DNA from: Ochrobactrum vermis
GTDB taxonomy: Bacteria > Pseudomonadota > Alphaproteobacteria > Rhizobiales > Rhizobiaceae
DNA length: 64,000 nucleotides
Direction: 5' to 3'
Assembly (NCBI RefSeq): GCF_002975205.1
Contig: NZ_PCOC01000001.1
Span: 372,001 to 436,000, forward strand
Shown here: piece by piece, positions 18,782 to 26,676 of the stretch
Layout of the letters: the number at the start of each line of letters is the position of its first letter
Numbering within the stretch: the first letter of the stretch is position 1
The notes under the pieces: model-generated
What the model saw: the letters and a program-made list of their open reading frames with translations, nothing else
Database searches by the model: none
Told to the model about the DNA's origin: nothing
Program-made: the position numbers and the translations under genes

Positions 18782-19484
18782 ATGTCTTGCGCAGGAACTG
18801 CAGTAAGATGTCATTGCGCCTGATCGTAAGGCGCGGAATGCCGAACGGATCGTCAGTTGATCGTGCGCGACGTTTTTCTGTGGTTGTGGCGTTTTTATAG
18901 CCCGCTGCTTCGACGATCTTGCGTGTCGCTGCGTTTTCTCCACCGTAAGGATAGGCGAAAGACGTGACTTCGCTGCCGAGCAGATCTTCGATCTTTATGC
19001 GCGACTGCCGGATTTGCGATATGGCTTCGTGCTCGTTTGCTTCCGGCAGAAAGATATGGTCGAGCGTATGGGAGCCGACTTCATGACCAAGATTCGCCCA
19101 CTCACGCAATTCGGCTGCGCCCATGCAGTTAGCACGCGCAACGCCGATCTTCTGATCCCAGAGATTGAAACCGCCGATCTGGTTGGCGACGAAATAATTC
19201 GTCGCGGTGAAACCAAATTCCTGCAGCACAGGCAAGGCGTTGCGGAAAACATTTTCGAAGCCGTCGTCAAAGGTGATGACAACGACTTTGCCCTGCTTCC
19301 CGCCGTAAATATAGGGAATTGCATCCTTCAACGATAGGCCGCGATAACCCAACCGTTTCAACCAGGCCATTTGTTGGCGAAAACGGGCCGGATGCACGAT
19401 CATACTGCGGTACGGCGCGCGATGCGTCGGCGGCACATCAATCTGGTGATAAAGAAGGATTGGAACGGGCACGGGAAACCTCAA
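18771..19484 (-). CDS. Polysaccharide deacetylase (NodB-homology, CE4)
   Basis: The 237-residue protein removes N- or O-acetyl groups from a sugar chain if it follows its family. CE4 motifs are visible: TFDDG (71-75, catalytic Asp and metal Asp), SHTLDH (138-143, the two metal histidines) and FAYPYGGEN (motif 3 region). No signal peptide is obvious, so it may act at the cytoplasmic side. It is the last gene of a four-gene unit; its start overlaps the GT25 stop by four bases. Confidence 0.85.
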   Translation of the reverse strand: MRFPVPVPILLYHQIDVPPTHRAPYRSMIVHPARFRQQMAWLKRLGYRGLSLKDAIPYIYGGKQGKVVVITFDDGFENVFRNALPVLQEFGFTATNYFVANQIGGFNLWDQKIGVARANCMGAAELREWANLGHEVGSHTLDHIFLPEANEHEAISQIRQSRIKIEDLLGSEVTSFAYPYGGENAATRKIVEAAGYKNATTTEKRRARSTDDPFGIPRLTIRRNDILLQFLRKTFTR

Positions 19485-20248
19485 ACAGCTGCGCGCGAGC
19501 GCGATTTTATCTTCCAGCGGTAAAGCGGGCGCAATATTTCACGCTTCAGCTTGTCCGGCAGGGAACGCGATTTTTGAATCGTACTGCCGCCAAGCTGCAC
19601 CGAAATTTCCCTCACTCCGCCGGGAAGGACAGACAGCGGTTTGAGCCCGGTAACCCAGTTCATTTGCGCTGTGGTGTCGACCGGGCGATCGAAGATTTGT
19701 GTTGCGGATAGCAACCGTTGCGCCGCTTCGCGCCCGACAAGCTGCGCAACCATGCCAAGACCAACCGGTACCGGCTCAATGATCCGCAACGTTTCGGTGT
19801 TCAGCACCACACGCCCGCTTTCCCGATCGCGAAAGGGAAAGCGGATGAAACTGTCAGTTTCAAGAACCTGACAAGCCGCAGAATAAGCTGCGGCAAATTC
19901 CGACGTCAGTTCAACATCATCTTCCAGCACGAGACCCGCATCCAGCCCCTGATCAACAATTGCCTGCCAGGCCTTCCGGTGCGAAAGAAAACAGGCGATT
20001 TCGTTCGTGCTGAGCTGAAATGGATAGCGGGGCTTGTGTGCCGACCGCCGATAAACGCGGCTGATCGTTTGGGCATCGAGTATGCGCCCATCGACGGCTT
20101 TGACCACATCGGTCTCTACCGGCAGCTTTCGAATGAGCTCTTCAACTTGCGGCTGCCGGTCGGTGGCGCGCTCCAGATGAACGATGAAAGCCTTGACGGC
20201 CCTCTGTGGGCCGCCATTGGAGGTGATATCAGGACGCGTTTCGTTCAT
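19481..20248 (-). CDS. GT25-family glycosyltransferase (LPS-type)
   Basis: A 255-residue GT25 protein: AFIVHLERATDRQPQV near residue 20, then EIACFLSHRKAWQAIV and the DxD-like LVLEDDVEL near 110. GT25 enzymes add sugars to lipooligosaccharide or LPS cores. The C-terminus is basic, which may help membrane association. In Brucella several glycosyltransferases called Wad build the LPS core; whether this gene is one of them cannot be told here. It overlaps the deacetylase gene by four bases and lies 49 bases after the preceding glycosyltransferase. Confidence 0.8.
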   Translation of the reverse strand: MNETRPDITSNGGPQRAVKAFIVHLERATDRQPQVEELIRKLPVETDVVKAVDGRILDAQTISRVYRRSAHKPRYPFQLSTNEIACFLSHRKAWQAIVDQGLDAGLVLEDDVELTSEFAAAYSAACQVLETDSFIRFPFRDRESGRVVLNTETLRIIEPVPVGLGMVAQLVGREAAQRLLSATQIFDRPVDTTAQMNWVTGLKPLSVLPGGVREISVQLGGSTIQKSRSLPDKLKREILRPLYRWKIKSRSRAAV

Positions 20249-20297
20249 GGTCCATATCTACCTTGCAGCACACAGAAAGCTCAAGGTATTTTGCAGA

Positions 20298-20999
20298 TCA
20301 GACCGGCTTCCAGCCCGGCTCGACGCTGTCGGCCTCCGCCCGCCACAAATCGGCGTAGTCGACATTCTGCCAATCCTTGAACCATGGCCCGCCGCGCGTA
20401 TAGTGCACGACTTTCGGCAGTCCGGTTTCCGGCTTCTCGTTCCAGCCTTCCAGCCAGTTATAATCCGTTGGCAACGCACCGATTTCATCGTCGGCAGCCC
20501 ATTGCATGCGGTGGAGATATGCGCCGGTTTCGCGATTGATCAGCTCTGGCGTCAATTTGCGTGTCGAGGGATGCTCGCAGTTGAACAACATGCATGAAGA
20601 CCAGTTCTTGCGTGGATAGCTGGTCTGCACCTTGCCGTCCATCTTCACGCTGTCCTTGGGTTGATAGTCGTGCTGAACGCAATAAACGGCCTTCGAAGGA
20701 TCGTTATAAGATTGGAGGCCAGCTATATCGCCCAGGAAAAGAAAGTCACAATCGCAGAAAAGTGCCCACCCCTTATAGCCCGCAAGCCATGGTGTGAAAA
20801 ACCGCGAATAGGTAAATTCTGTCGATGCCAGCGGATCGACTTCCCGTGTGTAGGCCCCTTGATCGACAAGGTCCTGCAATTTGATCGGCACGATCTCCAG
20901 CGGGATAGAGGAATGCTTTAATGCGGATGCTTTGGCCACTTCATATGCGATGGGTTCGCGAGAATCCCACCCGATGAAAATGCGTAACGGTTCACTCAT
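20298..20999 (-). CDS. Glycosyltransferase with GT-A fold (GT8-like)
   Basis: A 233-residue protein beginning LRIFIGWDSREPIAYEVA, with FTYSRFFTPWLAGYKGWALFCDCDFLFLGDI (the CDCD is a DxD metal and nucleotide-sugar motif) and a C-terminal VVHYTRGGPWFKDW. The pattern is GT8-like. The start and end agree with related short glycosyltransferases. Donor and acceptor are unknown; it is the second gene of the four-gene unit. Confidence 0.75.
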   Translation of the reverse strand: MSEPLRIFIGWDSREPIAYEVAKASALKHSSIPLEIVPIKLQDLVDQGAYTREVDPLASTEFTYSRFFTPWLAGYKGWALFCDCDFLFLGDIAGLQSYNDPSKAVYCVQHDYQPKDSVKMDGKVQTSYPRKNWSSCMLFNCEHPSTRKLTPELINRETGAYLHRMQWAADDEIGALPTDYNWLEGWNEKPETGLPKVVHYTRGGPWFKDWQNVDYADLWRAEADSVEPGWKPV

Positions 21000-21074
21000 T
21001 CATATGCTCCTCTTAAAGAGATTGTGTCGTGATCGTCCCCACGTTTCTGCCGGAAACATAGTGATGGCGCGGGA

Positions 21075-21689
21075 TTACTGGATAAGGTTGATGCGTCCGG
21101 ATTGGACTTTCTTTTCAATCCAACTGCGCTCATCTCCCCATGTATGGCGTTTCCAGCCTTCCCAGGTGAAGCCGCAGATTTTCACGTCCCAGCTTTCCTG
21201 CGGACATTTTCCGAGCATGTACCAGATGCCGAAAAAGCCAGTACTTGGAAAAGCTTTGCTTATATTCTCATCGGTTACACCCAGCTCTTTGCATCCGGCC
21301 AGATAGAATTGGGGCGGCATTATCCGGATTTCCTTGCCGGCAGAGCCGACAACTTCAAGGGTTTGCATCGTCCAGTCACCACGCCTTCCCTTGAGACGGG
21401 AGAGGAAATTCGGACCAGGGTGATACTTGCGGATGATACTCGGATGGTAGGCAAGCATCACTTCCTTGGCTGCCTTGAAAGTCGGTGTCAGCACGAAGCC
21501 CGGATCGCGTAGCCGTCGCTGCATCGGCTTGCTGGAGGTTGCCAGCATCAAAAGATCTGTCCGGGTGCCGCTCATGCCGATGGATTGCTTGGGCTCATTG
21601 AAGCGGACAACGAAATCTGCCGCATCCACTTCGGCGGAAAGATCGCGCGGCAAAGGCGCATTGCCGACGATGATCAGTGTCTTTTTCAT
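21075..21689 (-). CDS. GT29/sialyltransferase-like glycosyltransferase
   Basis: The 204-residue protein carries recognisable sialyl motifs. LIIVGNAP (residues 5-12) with FVVRFNEP (26-33) and GTRTDLL matches motif L; AFPSTGFFGIWYML (146-159) with VKICGF (169-174) matches motif S; H182 followed by WGDE matches the very short H...E motif. GT29 enzymes are best known from animals, where they transfer sialic acid; bacterial homologues are little studied and may use another sugar. ATG 21689 has GGAG close upstream; a TTG at 21698 is possible. It is the first gene of the glycan operon. No CMP-sialate synthesis gene is in the window. Confidence 0.7.
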   Translation of the reverse strand: MKKTLIIVGNAPLPRDLSAEVDAADFVVRFNEPKQSIGMSGTRTDLLMLATSSKPMQRRLRDPGFVLTPTFKAAKEVMLAYHPSIIRKYHPGPNFLSRLKGRRGDWTMQTLEVVGSAGKEIRIMPPQFYLAGCKELGVTDENISKAFPSTGFFGIWYMLGKCPQESWDVKICGFTWEGWKRHTWGDERSWIEKKVQSGRINLIQ

Positions 21690-21926
21690 GCACTCCAACT
21701 CTAACTAGAATGAACCAGTGCCAGTTGCGACATAGCAGTTATATCTAAATTAGAATTACAGAATGATTACAATAGTAGGGGCTATTCTGTTGGGGAGTTT
21801 TGAAATCCGGGAAAAACACTAGGATTTCGCAGCCTTCACGGCAGCCATGCAGGATATGCACTTCTCAAACGACGAAGAAAGGCGGAAGCTCTTCATTGGG
21901 AGGAAGATAAAAAAGGGGATACCACC

Positions 21927-22073
21927 ATGAATCTTCGTACCCATTTCCAACGCTGGATGCAGTATCGCGAGAATATTCGCGAACTTAATGGCTGCACGGA
22001 CCGCGAGCTTTCTGATCTTGGCCTGTCGCGCACCGATATTCATCGCGTCGCACGCGAAGCGGCTTTTGCCTGA
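21927..22073 (+). CDS. DUF1127 mini-protein
   Basis: A 48-residue protein with the typical DUF1127 form: an arginine-rich helix (RTHFQRWMQYRENIRELNG) and the conserved core RELSDLGLSRTDIHRVARE. Members in Rhizobiales are RNA-binding or regulatory mini-proteins linked to phosphate and stress responses. A clear AAAAGGGGA site precedes the ATG. Bases 21699-21926 are AT-rich and hold the probable promoters of this gene and the glycan operon. Confidence 0.85.
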   Translation: MNLRTHFQRWMQYRENIRELNGCTDRELSDLGLSRTDIHRVAREAAFA

Positions 22074-22083
22074 GCAGTAGCTG

Positions 22084-22114
22084 AGGGCCGTTTCCTCGGT
22101 TCGGGAACCGGCCC
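22084..22114 (+). terminator. Hairpin after the DUF1127 gene
   Basis: GGGCCGTTTCC and GGGAACCGGCCC pair with one bulge around TCGGTTC, 10 bases past the stop codon. Only a weak pyrimidine stretch follows. Confidence 0.4.
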
Positions 22115-22142
22115 TGCTTCGATCCGCCGGATCTTCTAATGC

Positions 22143-22328
22143 TTACGCGTCACCTGGCTTCTTGAAGCGGATGTGAATATTGTCGCCTGCGAGGTCGAAG
22201 CCAGCATAGTTGCGCTGAAAGGCAATGAGCGCGTCATTTACGCCCTTTGAAAAATCGTCTTCCTGCACGTCGATATGGTGCCGGTATAGGATCCTGTCGT
22301 CCTTGTAGAATATAACCTGACCTTCCAT
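22143..22328 (-). CDS. Small protein of unknown function
   Basis: A 61-residue product, MEGQVIFYKDDRILYRHHID..., with no signal or membrane segment. A strong AAGGAGG lies five bases before ATG 22328 (another ATG is directly before it at 22331). The strong ribosome site and even codon use support a real gene. No family was recognised. Confidence 0.6.
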   Translation of the reverse strand: MEGQVIFYKDDRILYRHHIDVQEDDFSKGVNDALIAFQRNYAGFDLAGDNIHIRFKKPGDA

Positions 22329-22503
22329 CATAGCCTCCTTCTGATGAAGCGCAGCGCAGAAATCCGTCGGCGGTTTCAGGCGTCATGCGCTTTGAAACGG
22401 GTGGGTAGAGCAATGTTCTACACACGGGCCTATGGCTGAAGAGGTGCCAAGGGCACTTATCCAGTCGGTATATCTATTTGAGATAGGCGACAGGACGGAC
22501 GTT

Positions 22504-23394
22504 TCAAGACGATGCGGTGTCGGTTCCGGCTTTACTCAGCTCGAGCCAGGCACGAGCGGCGTGAGACAGGAATGCGCCTTTTCGCCAGATCAGAGCCAAA
22601 TGCCAGTTCACGTCGGCACCTTTGATTCTGTGGATGCGCACGCCCGGATGATGCCGCTGTTCCGCGATCATTTTCGGCAGAAAGCCGATGCCCATGCCTG
22701 CCGCTACTAGTTCAACGATGAAGTCGATCTGACTGGAGCGGACCGCAACGTTTGGAGAGAATCCATGCGAACGACATGCATCGAGGATGATATGATTGAG
22801 GGCAAAACCGCTCTCGAAAAGTATGAACGGCAAGTTGGCAATATCCTGCAGCGAAACGCCATCGCCATGCGCGAGCGCGTGGTTTGTCGGAAGCAGTGCC
22901 ACAACCGGTTCGCATCGCACGTCCTGCCATTCGAAACTGTCTTCGACCGGCAGAAGCGAAGCCGCGAGTTCCACATCTCCGGCAAGCAGCAGTTCCTCCA
23001 GCCTTCTGCTGCCGTGCTCAACCAGCTGAATATCGATCTCCGGATAAAGCTTCGTATAGGCCGCGAAGACGGGAGCGAAAAGCACACTGGACCCGATGGG
23101 CGGCAGGCCAAGTTTCAGCAGGCCGCGCTTGAGGCCGCGCAGTTCGCCCAGCTCGGCCAACATGTCGTCCTTTTCCGCCAGCATGGCAATCGCACGACGA
23201 AAGACAATCTCACCTGCTGTGGTGAGGCGGGAGGGCGAGATTTCACGATCCAGCAGAACCAGCCCCAGTTCGTCCTCAAGCTGCCTGACAGCCTTGCTGA
23301 CGGTCGACTGGGTCGCGTTGATGGTTTTCGCGGCGGCGGAAAAACCGCCTTGCCGCACCACTTCGACGAATGCCTGGAAGCTGCGCAAGTTCAT
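22504..23394 (-). CDS. LysR-type regulator, probable regulator of lrgAB
   Basis: A 296-residue LysR protein: N-terminal winged helix (AFVEVVRQGGFSAAAKTINATQSTVSKAVRQLEDELG, residues about 8-44), linker helix and a substrate-binding domain. It is divergent from the lrgA-lrgB pair with 109 bases between start codons, the same arrangement as CidR and cidAB in Gram-positive bacteria. Two ATTC-N7-GAAT boxes lie in the gap. The effector is unknown; CidR senses acetate-related metabolism in Bacillus and Staphylococcus. Confidence 0.85.
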   Translation of the reverse strand: MNLRSFQAFVEVVRQGGFSAAAKTINATQSTVSKAVRQLEDELGLVLLDREISPSRLTTAGEIVFRRAIAMLAEKDDMLAELGELRGLKRGLLKLGLPPIGSSVLFAPVFAAYTKLYPEIDIQLVEHGSRRLEELLLAGDVELAASLLPVEDSFEWQDVRCEPVVALLPTNHALAHGDGVSLQDIANLPFILFESGFALNHIILDACRSHGFSPNVAVRSSQIDFIVELVAAGMGIGFLPKMIAEQRHHPGVRIHRIKGADVNWHLALIWRKGAFLSHAARAWLELSKAGTDTASS

Positions 23395-23399
23395 GAGCC

Positions 23400-23414
23400 A
23401 TTCTATTACGGAAT
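23400..23414. promoter_or_regulatory. LysR box 1
   Basis: ATTC-TATTACG-GAAT is a T-N11-A type palindrome six bases upstream of the LysR start codon. It matches the second box exactly in its arms. Confidence 0.6.
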
Positions 23415-23430
23415 AGCTGCAATGAAATCA

Positions 23431-23445
23431 ATTCATTTCTAGAAT
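23431..23445. promoter_or_regulatory. LysR box 2
   Basis: ATTC-ATTTCTA-GAAT has the same arms and spacing as box 1, and the two centres are 31 bases apart, three helical turns. This is a typical recognition and activation site layout for a LysR tetramer acting on the lrgA promoter. Confidence 0.6.
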
Positions 23446-23503
23446 AGAGCCTGAGGGCCTATATTCACCCTTGAAAATGCATCAGTTCCCATTGGAAAAG
23501 CAC

Positions 23504-23911
23504 ATGAACGCCCACAGCCTCTTGATCCGGTTTCGTTACGCACTGCATCACAGCCGTTTGATGCAGATCGCGACGCTGGTTGGCTTCTGGCTGGCGGGTG
23601 AGCTTTTCGTCCGCCTCGTCGGCCTGCCTCTTCCAGGCGGCATTGTCGGCATGGCGCTGGTGCTGGCTCTGCTTTTGAGCGGTCGCGTCAGCCTGTTCAG
23701 CATGAAGCGTGGCGCAGAATGGTTTCTTGCGGAGATGCTGCTCTTCTTCGTTCCTGCAGTCCTTGCAGTTCTCGAGCATCAAGAACTGATCGGTCTGCTT
23801 GGCCTGAAAATCATGGCTGTTATTCTGCTGGGCACGTTGACGGTTATGAGTGTCACCGCATTGACGGTTGATCTCTGCTATCGCTGGAGCCTGCGTTATG
23901 TCGCTAAGTAA
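23504..23911 (+). CDS. lrgA: CidA/LrgA holin-like protein
   Basis: A 135-residue inner-membrane protein with four helices and the family motifs ATLVGFWLAGELFVRLVGLPLPGGIVGMALVLALL and FFVPAVLAVLEH. CidA/LrgA proteins affect murein hydrolase activity, pyruvate or acetate uptake and cell death. ATG 23504 has GGAAAAG upstream; a TTG at 23471 would add 11 residues. It overlaps lrgB by 14 bases. Confidence 0.85.
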   Translation: MNAHSLLIRFRYALHHSRLMQIATLVGFWLAGELFVRLVGLPLPGGIVGMALVLALLLSGRVSLFSMKRGAEWFLAEMLLFFVPAVLAVLEHQELIGLLGLKIMAVILLGTLTVMSVTALTVDLCYRWSLRYVAK

Positions 23912-24593
23912 CCCGCTCGTAGCAACACTTTTCTGGTCCGCCGCAACGATCCTGCTTTATCTTGCTGCCAAGCGCGTCTATCGCCGCTTCCCGATGTGGT
24001 GGCTGACCCCGCTCGCAGTCACCCCCTTGTTGCTGATGGCGCTGGTCATCGGGCTCAATCAAAACTATCGCGGTTATTTCAGCGCCACCCATTGGCTGGT
24101 CGCACTGCTCGGACCCGCAACGGTTGCCTTCGCGATCCCGATTTACCAGCAGCGTGCAACGATTCGTCGTTATTGGCCGGTGCTTCTGGCGGGCGTGGTC
24201 GTTGGAAGTTCTTCAGCTATGGCGTCGGCATGGGGGCTTGCGCATCTACTGGGTCTCAACGAAGCGATCAGCCTCAGCTTGATGCCCCGCTCGATGAGCA
24301 CGCCGTTTGCGATGACGGTTTCGGGCGACATTGGCGGTACACCCGATCTGACTGCAATCTTTGTGGTACTGACCGGTGTGTTCGGTGCGGCCCTCGGTGA
24401 AGTGATGCTCAACTGGTTGCCGATTCGCTCGGCACTGGCACGTGGAGCTCTCTTCGGCATGGGCGCGCATGGTGCTGGCGTGGCCAAGGCACATCAGATC
24501 GGCAGCGAGGAAGGCTCGATTGCCGGGCTGGTCATGGTGCTGGTGGGGTTGGTGAATGTGCTTGCAGCGCCTCTGATTGCCCACCTTCTGTAA
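23898..24593 (+). CDS. lrgB: LrgB/CidB-family membrane protein
   Basis: A 231-residue integral membrane protein with about six helices. Family motifs seen are PVLLAGVVVGSSSAM, the LMPRSMSTPFAM segment, SGDIGGTPDLTAIFVVLTGVFGA and GMGAHGAGVAKAH. It works with LrgA in the holin-like system. ATG 23898 lies inside the end of lrgA, so translation is coupled. Bases 24594-24686 beyond it show no gene. Confidence 0.88.
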   Translation: MSLSNPLVATLFWSAATILLYLAAKRVYRRFPMWWLTPLAVTPLLLMALVIGLNQNYRGYFSATHWLVALLGPATVAFAIPIYQQRATIRRYWPVLLAGVVVGSSSAMASAWGLAHLLGLNEAISLSLMPRSMSTPFAMTVSGDIGGTPDLTAIFVVLTGVFGAALGEVMLNWLPIRSALARGALFGMGAHGAGVAKAHQIGSEEGSIAGLVMVLVGLVNVLAAPLIAHLL

Positions 24594-24686
24594 GGTCTGT
24601 TTTTACAAGCCTTTCGTTAAAAATGCCCGGTTTCCTGGCGTTTTCTGTATTGGCGCACTTGCCTTTTTCTTGAGCGTCAACGTCTT

Positions 24687-24703
24687 TGCATAACTGATAT
24701 GCA
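24687..24703. promoter_or_regulatory. Inverted repeat upstream of the sRNA
   Basis: TGCATA-ACTGA-TATGCA has perfect six-base arms and ends 47 bases before the first hairpin of the sRNA. It may be an operator in the sRNA promoter; no confident -35/-10 pair was found. Confidence 0.35.
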
Positions 24704-24739
24704 TTAATGGCCGTTGCTGCAGGGCGAGGGGGCAGGTAA

Positions 24740-24861
24740 ACATTTGTTCATCGAGTTCACTCCTCCTCCCAGAACTCGATAACGAATACGGCACTCCTCC
24801 TCCCAAGCCGTATTCAAGATCAGGCCGCGCATCCTCCTCCCGCGCGGCCTTTTTCTTTTTC
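24740..24861 (+). ncRNA. Alpha-r14-type trans-acting sRNA (NfeR1-like)
   Basis: Three hairpins in a row each present the same single-stranded loop, TCCTCCTCC. Stem 1 is TCGAGTTC/GAACTCGA (24751-24779), stem 2 AATACGGC/GCCGTATT (24785-24814), and stem 3 GGCCGCG/CGCGGCC (24823-24849) followed by a T-rich tail, a standard terminator. This is the layout of the alpha-r14 family of Rhizobiales, including Sinorhizobium NfeR1, with anti-Shine-Dalgarno loops that bind ribosome sites of many mRNAs. The 5' end is inferred from a family length of about 120 bases. Confidence 0.82.
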
Positions 24862-24987
24862 AACTCCCCGTTTCCTATTCCGGTTTCGTCTCCCCGCGTT
24901 GACAATGCGTAACCGTGCAGCCCCATAGGCAAGCTGCAGCATCTGCTCTATTTCTGGCTCAAGTTATGAATCGGGGAGACAGCGTCC

Positions 24988-26541
24988 ATGACAAGCGGCA
25001 TCCACCACATCACCCTCATCACCCGAAAAGTGCAGGCGAATGTCGATTTCTACGCCGGCTTTCTGGGGTTGCGTATCGTCAAGAAAACGGGTGGGTTCGA
25101 GGACGCCGAACAGCTCCATCTGTTTTATGGCGACCGCTCGGGAACACCCGGCTCACTCATCACCTTTCTGGTCTGGGAAGACGGTGCCAAGGGGCGTGTC
25201 GGCCATGGCCAAGTCAGTGAAATTGCACTTGCCATTGATCGCACCGCTATCGGTTTCTGGCTCGAACGCGCCTTACGTTACCACGTGCCGTCCGAAGGGC
25301 CGGTTCAGGAGTTCGGCGAACCCGTTCTGCGCCTGCGCGATCCAGACGGGGTGATCGTCAAGCTGGTCGGCTGCGATCTTGCCGCCAACGATGCGTGGGA
25401 AAGCGACGGAATTTCCGCAGCTTTCGCCGTCAGGCGATTACGAGCTGCGACCATTCTGTCCGAAGCTCCGGAACAGACTGCGGGTTTCATCGAACGCTAT
25501 TTCGGTTTTAGGCCCTCGGCAAAAGAAGGCACCATAGACCGTCTTCTGTCGGATTCCGGTGATGTTATCGATGTTCGCGATGCGAGCGGCTTCTGGCCGG
25601 GCATCCCCGGTACAGGCATCGCCGATCATGTCGCTTTCCGTGCCGCCGATACCGGCGAAGTGGAAACGGCGGAGAAAGAACTGTCAAAGCTCAACTCGAG
25701 TGCCGTCAATGTACACGACCGCAAATATTTCACGTCGCTCTACGTGCGTGAACCGGGCGGAACGCTGTTCGAATTTGCAACCGATGCGCCGGGCTTCACA
25801 ATAGACGAGTCGGTTGAAAAGCTGGGCCGGTTCCTGTTCGTGCCGCCGGGCAATGAAGAAAAGGCGGATGCTATCCGGGCGCGGATGCCGCAATTTGCTC
25901 TACCGGGCGAAGAGCGCGTCATCTATCGCGACCTGCCTTTCGTTCACCGGATACACCAGCCTGAAGATCCGGATGGCAGTACGCTGGTGCTTTTGCACGG
26001 CACTGGCGGGAACGAAAACGACCTGATGCCTTTCGCCCGCAAGGTCGCACCGCGAGCAACGCTTCTGGGCGTACGTGGCCGCAGTACGGAAGAGGGTATC
26101 CAGCGCTGGTTCCGCCGCTTTGACCTGAAGCGGTTTGATCAGGCTGATATTCAGTTCGAAGCGCAGGCATTCGAGGCATTTGTAGATGGCGCTGCAACTG
26201 CGTACGGCATTGATCTGAATCGGACGGCCTTTATCGGCAACTCCAACGGTGCAAATCTGCTAGCGGCCTTCATGCGTTTGCATCCGCATGTGGTTCGCAC
26301 GGCAGTGCTTCTGCGCGGTCAGGAGGTTCTGGAAGAACAGCCCGAAGGCGCTGATTTGTCGGATGCTTCAGTGCTCCTGATGAACGGCGCTTCCGATCCT
26401 TTTGGAGATGCGACCGGAGCGTTGGAAAAGATATTGAGAGAAGATGGGGCTACTCTCACGACCAGCACGGTCGATGCCGGGCACGCGCTCATCGATCAAG
26501 ATATCCGCATCGCGGGCGACTGGCTTCGGGGCAAGCTTTAG
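24988..26541 (+). CDS. Fusion of ring-cleaving-dioxygenase-like (VOC) and carboxylesterase-like hydrolase
   Basis: A 517-residue protein. Residues 1-295 hold two VOC modules (GIHHITLITRKVQANVDFY and a second at about 150-275 with IADHVAFR and YVREPGGTLFEFATD), as in MhqO-type dioxygenases. Residues 325-517 form an alpha/beta hydrolase of the phospholipase/carboxylesterase family: HGTGG (337-341), nucleophile S419 in GNSNGA, D470 in ASDPF and H499 in AGHA. Bacillus has these as separate quinone-stress genes, mhqO and mhqD; here they are one chain. A stand-alone MhqO paralogue lies next door. The TAG stop is formed by the start of a repeat element. Confidence 0.85.
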   Translation: MTSGIHHITLITRKVQANVDFYAGFLGLRIVKKTGGFEDAEQLHLFYGDRSGTPGSLITFLVWEDGAKGRVGHGQVSEIALAIDRTAIGFWLERALRYHVPSEGPVQEFGEPVLRLRDPDGVIVKLVGCDLAANDAWESDGISAAFAVRRLRAATILSEAPEQTAGFIERYFGFRPSAKEGTIDRLLSDSGDVIDVRDASGFWPGIPGTGIADHVAFRAADTGEVETAEKELSKLNSSAVNVHDRKYFTSLYVREPGGTLFEFATDAPGFTIDESVEKLGRFLFVPPGNEEKADAIRARMPQFALPGEERVIYRDLPFVHRIHQPEDPDGSTLVLLHGTGGNENDLMPFARKVAPRATLLGVRGRSTEEGIQRWFRRFDLKRFDQADIQFEAQAFEAFVDGAATAYGIDLNRTAFIGNSNGANLLAAFMRLHPHVVRTAVLLRGQEVLEEQPEGADLSDASVLLMNGASDPFGDATGALEKILREDGATLTTSTVDAGHALIDQDIRIAGDWLRGKL

Positions 26542-26638
26542 AGCGCATCCCGAAAAGTGTGAAACGGTTTTCGGATAAGATGCGCGTCGAAACAAATAGC
26601 TAGAGCGCCGATCTGTTTCAATCAGATCGGCGCTCTAA
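26539..26638. repeat. Intergenic palindromic repeat, type A copy 1
   Basis: It starts TAGAGCGCATCCCGAAAAG and ends in the hairpin AGAGCGCCGATCTG-tttcaat-CAGATCGGCGCTCT. Bases 26541-26586 are identical to 43645-43690. The class resembles Bru-RS repeats of Brucella. Confidence 0.8.
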
Positions 26639-26642
26639 ATGA

Positions 26643-26672
26643 AAAGGGCTGCGGGAAAATCCGCAGCCCTTC
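26643..26672. terminator. Bidirectional terminator
   Basis: AAGGGCTGCGG-gaaaat-CCGCAGCCCTT with A/T-rich flanks, between the convergent fusion gene and the mhqO-like gene. Confidence 0.8.
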
Positions 26673-26676
26673 TTTA

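Noticed and set aside
24594..24932. Protein gene on the minus strand in the lrgB-fusion gap
   Set aside because: The open frame crosses three stem-loops with a terminator; the sRNA explains the sequence better.
26368..26595. 75-codon minus-strand frame starting in a repeat
   Set aside because: It begins in the type A element and runs antisense to the fusion gene.
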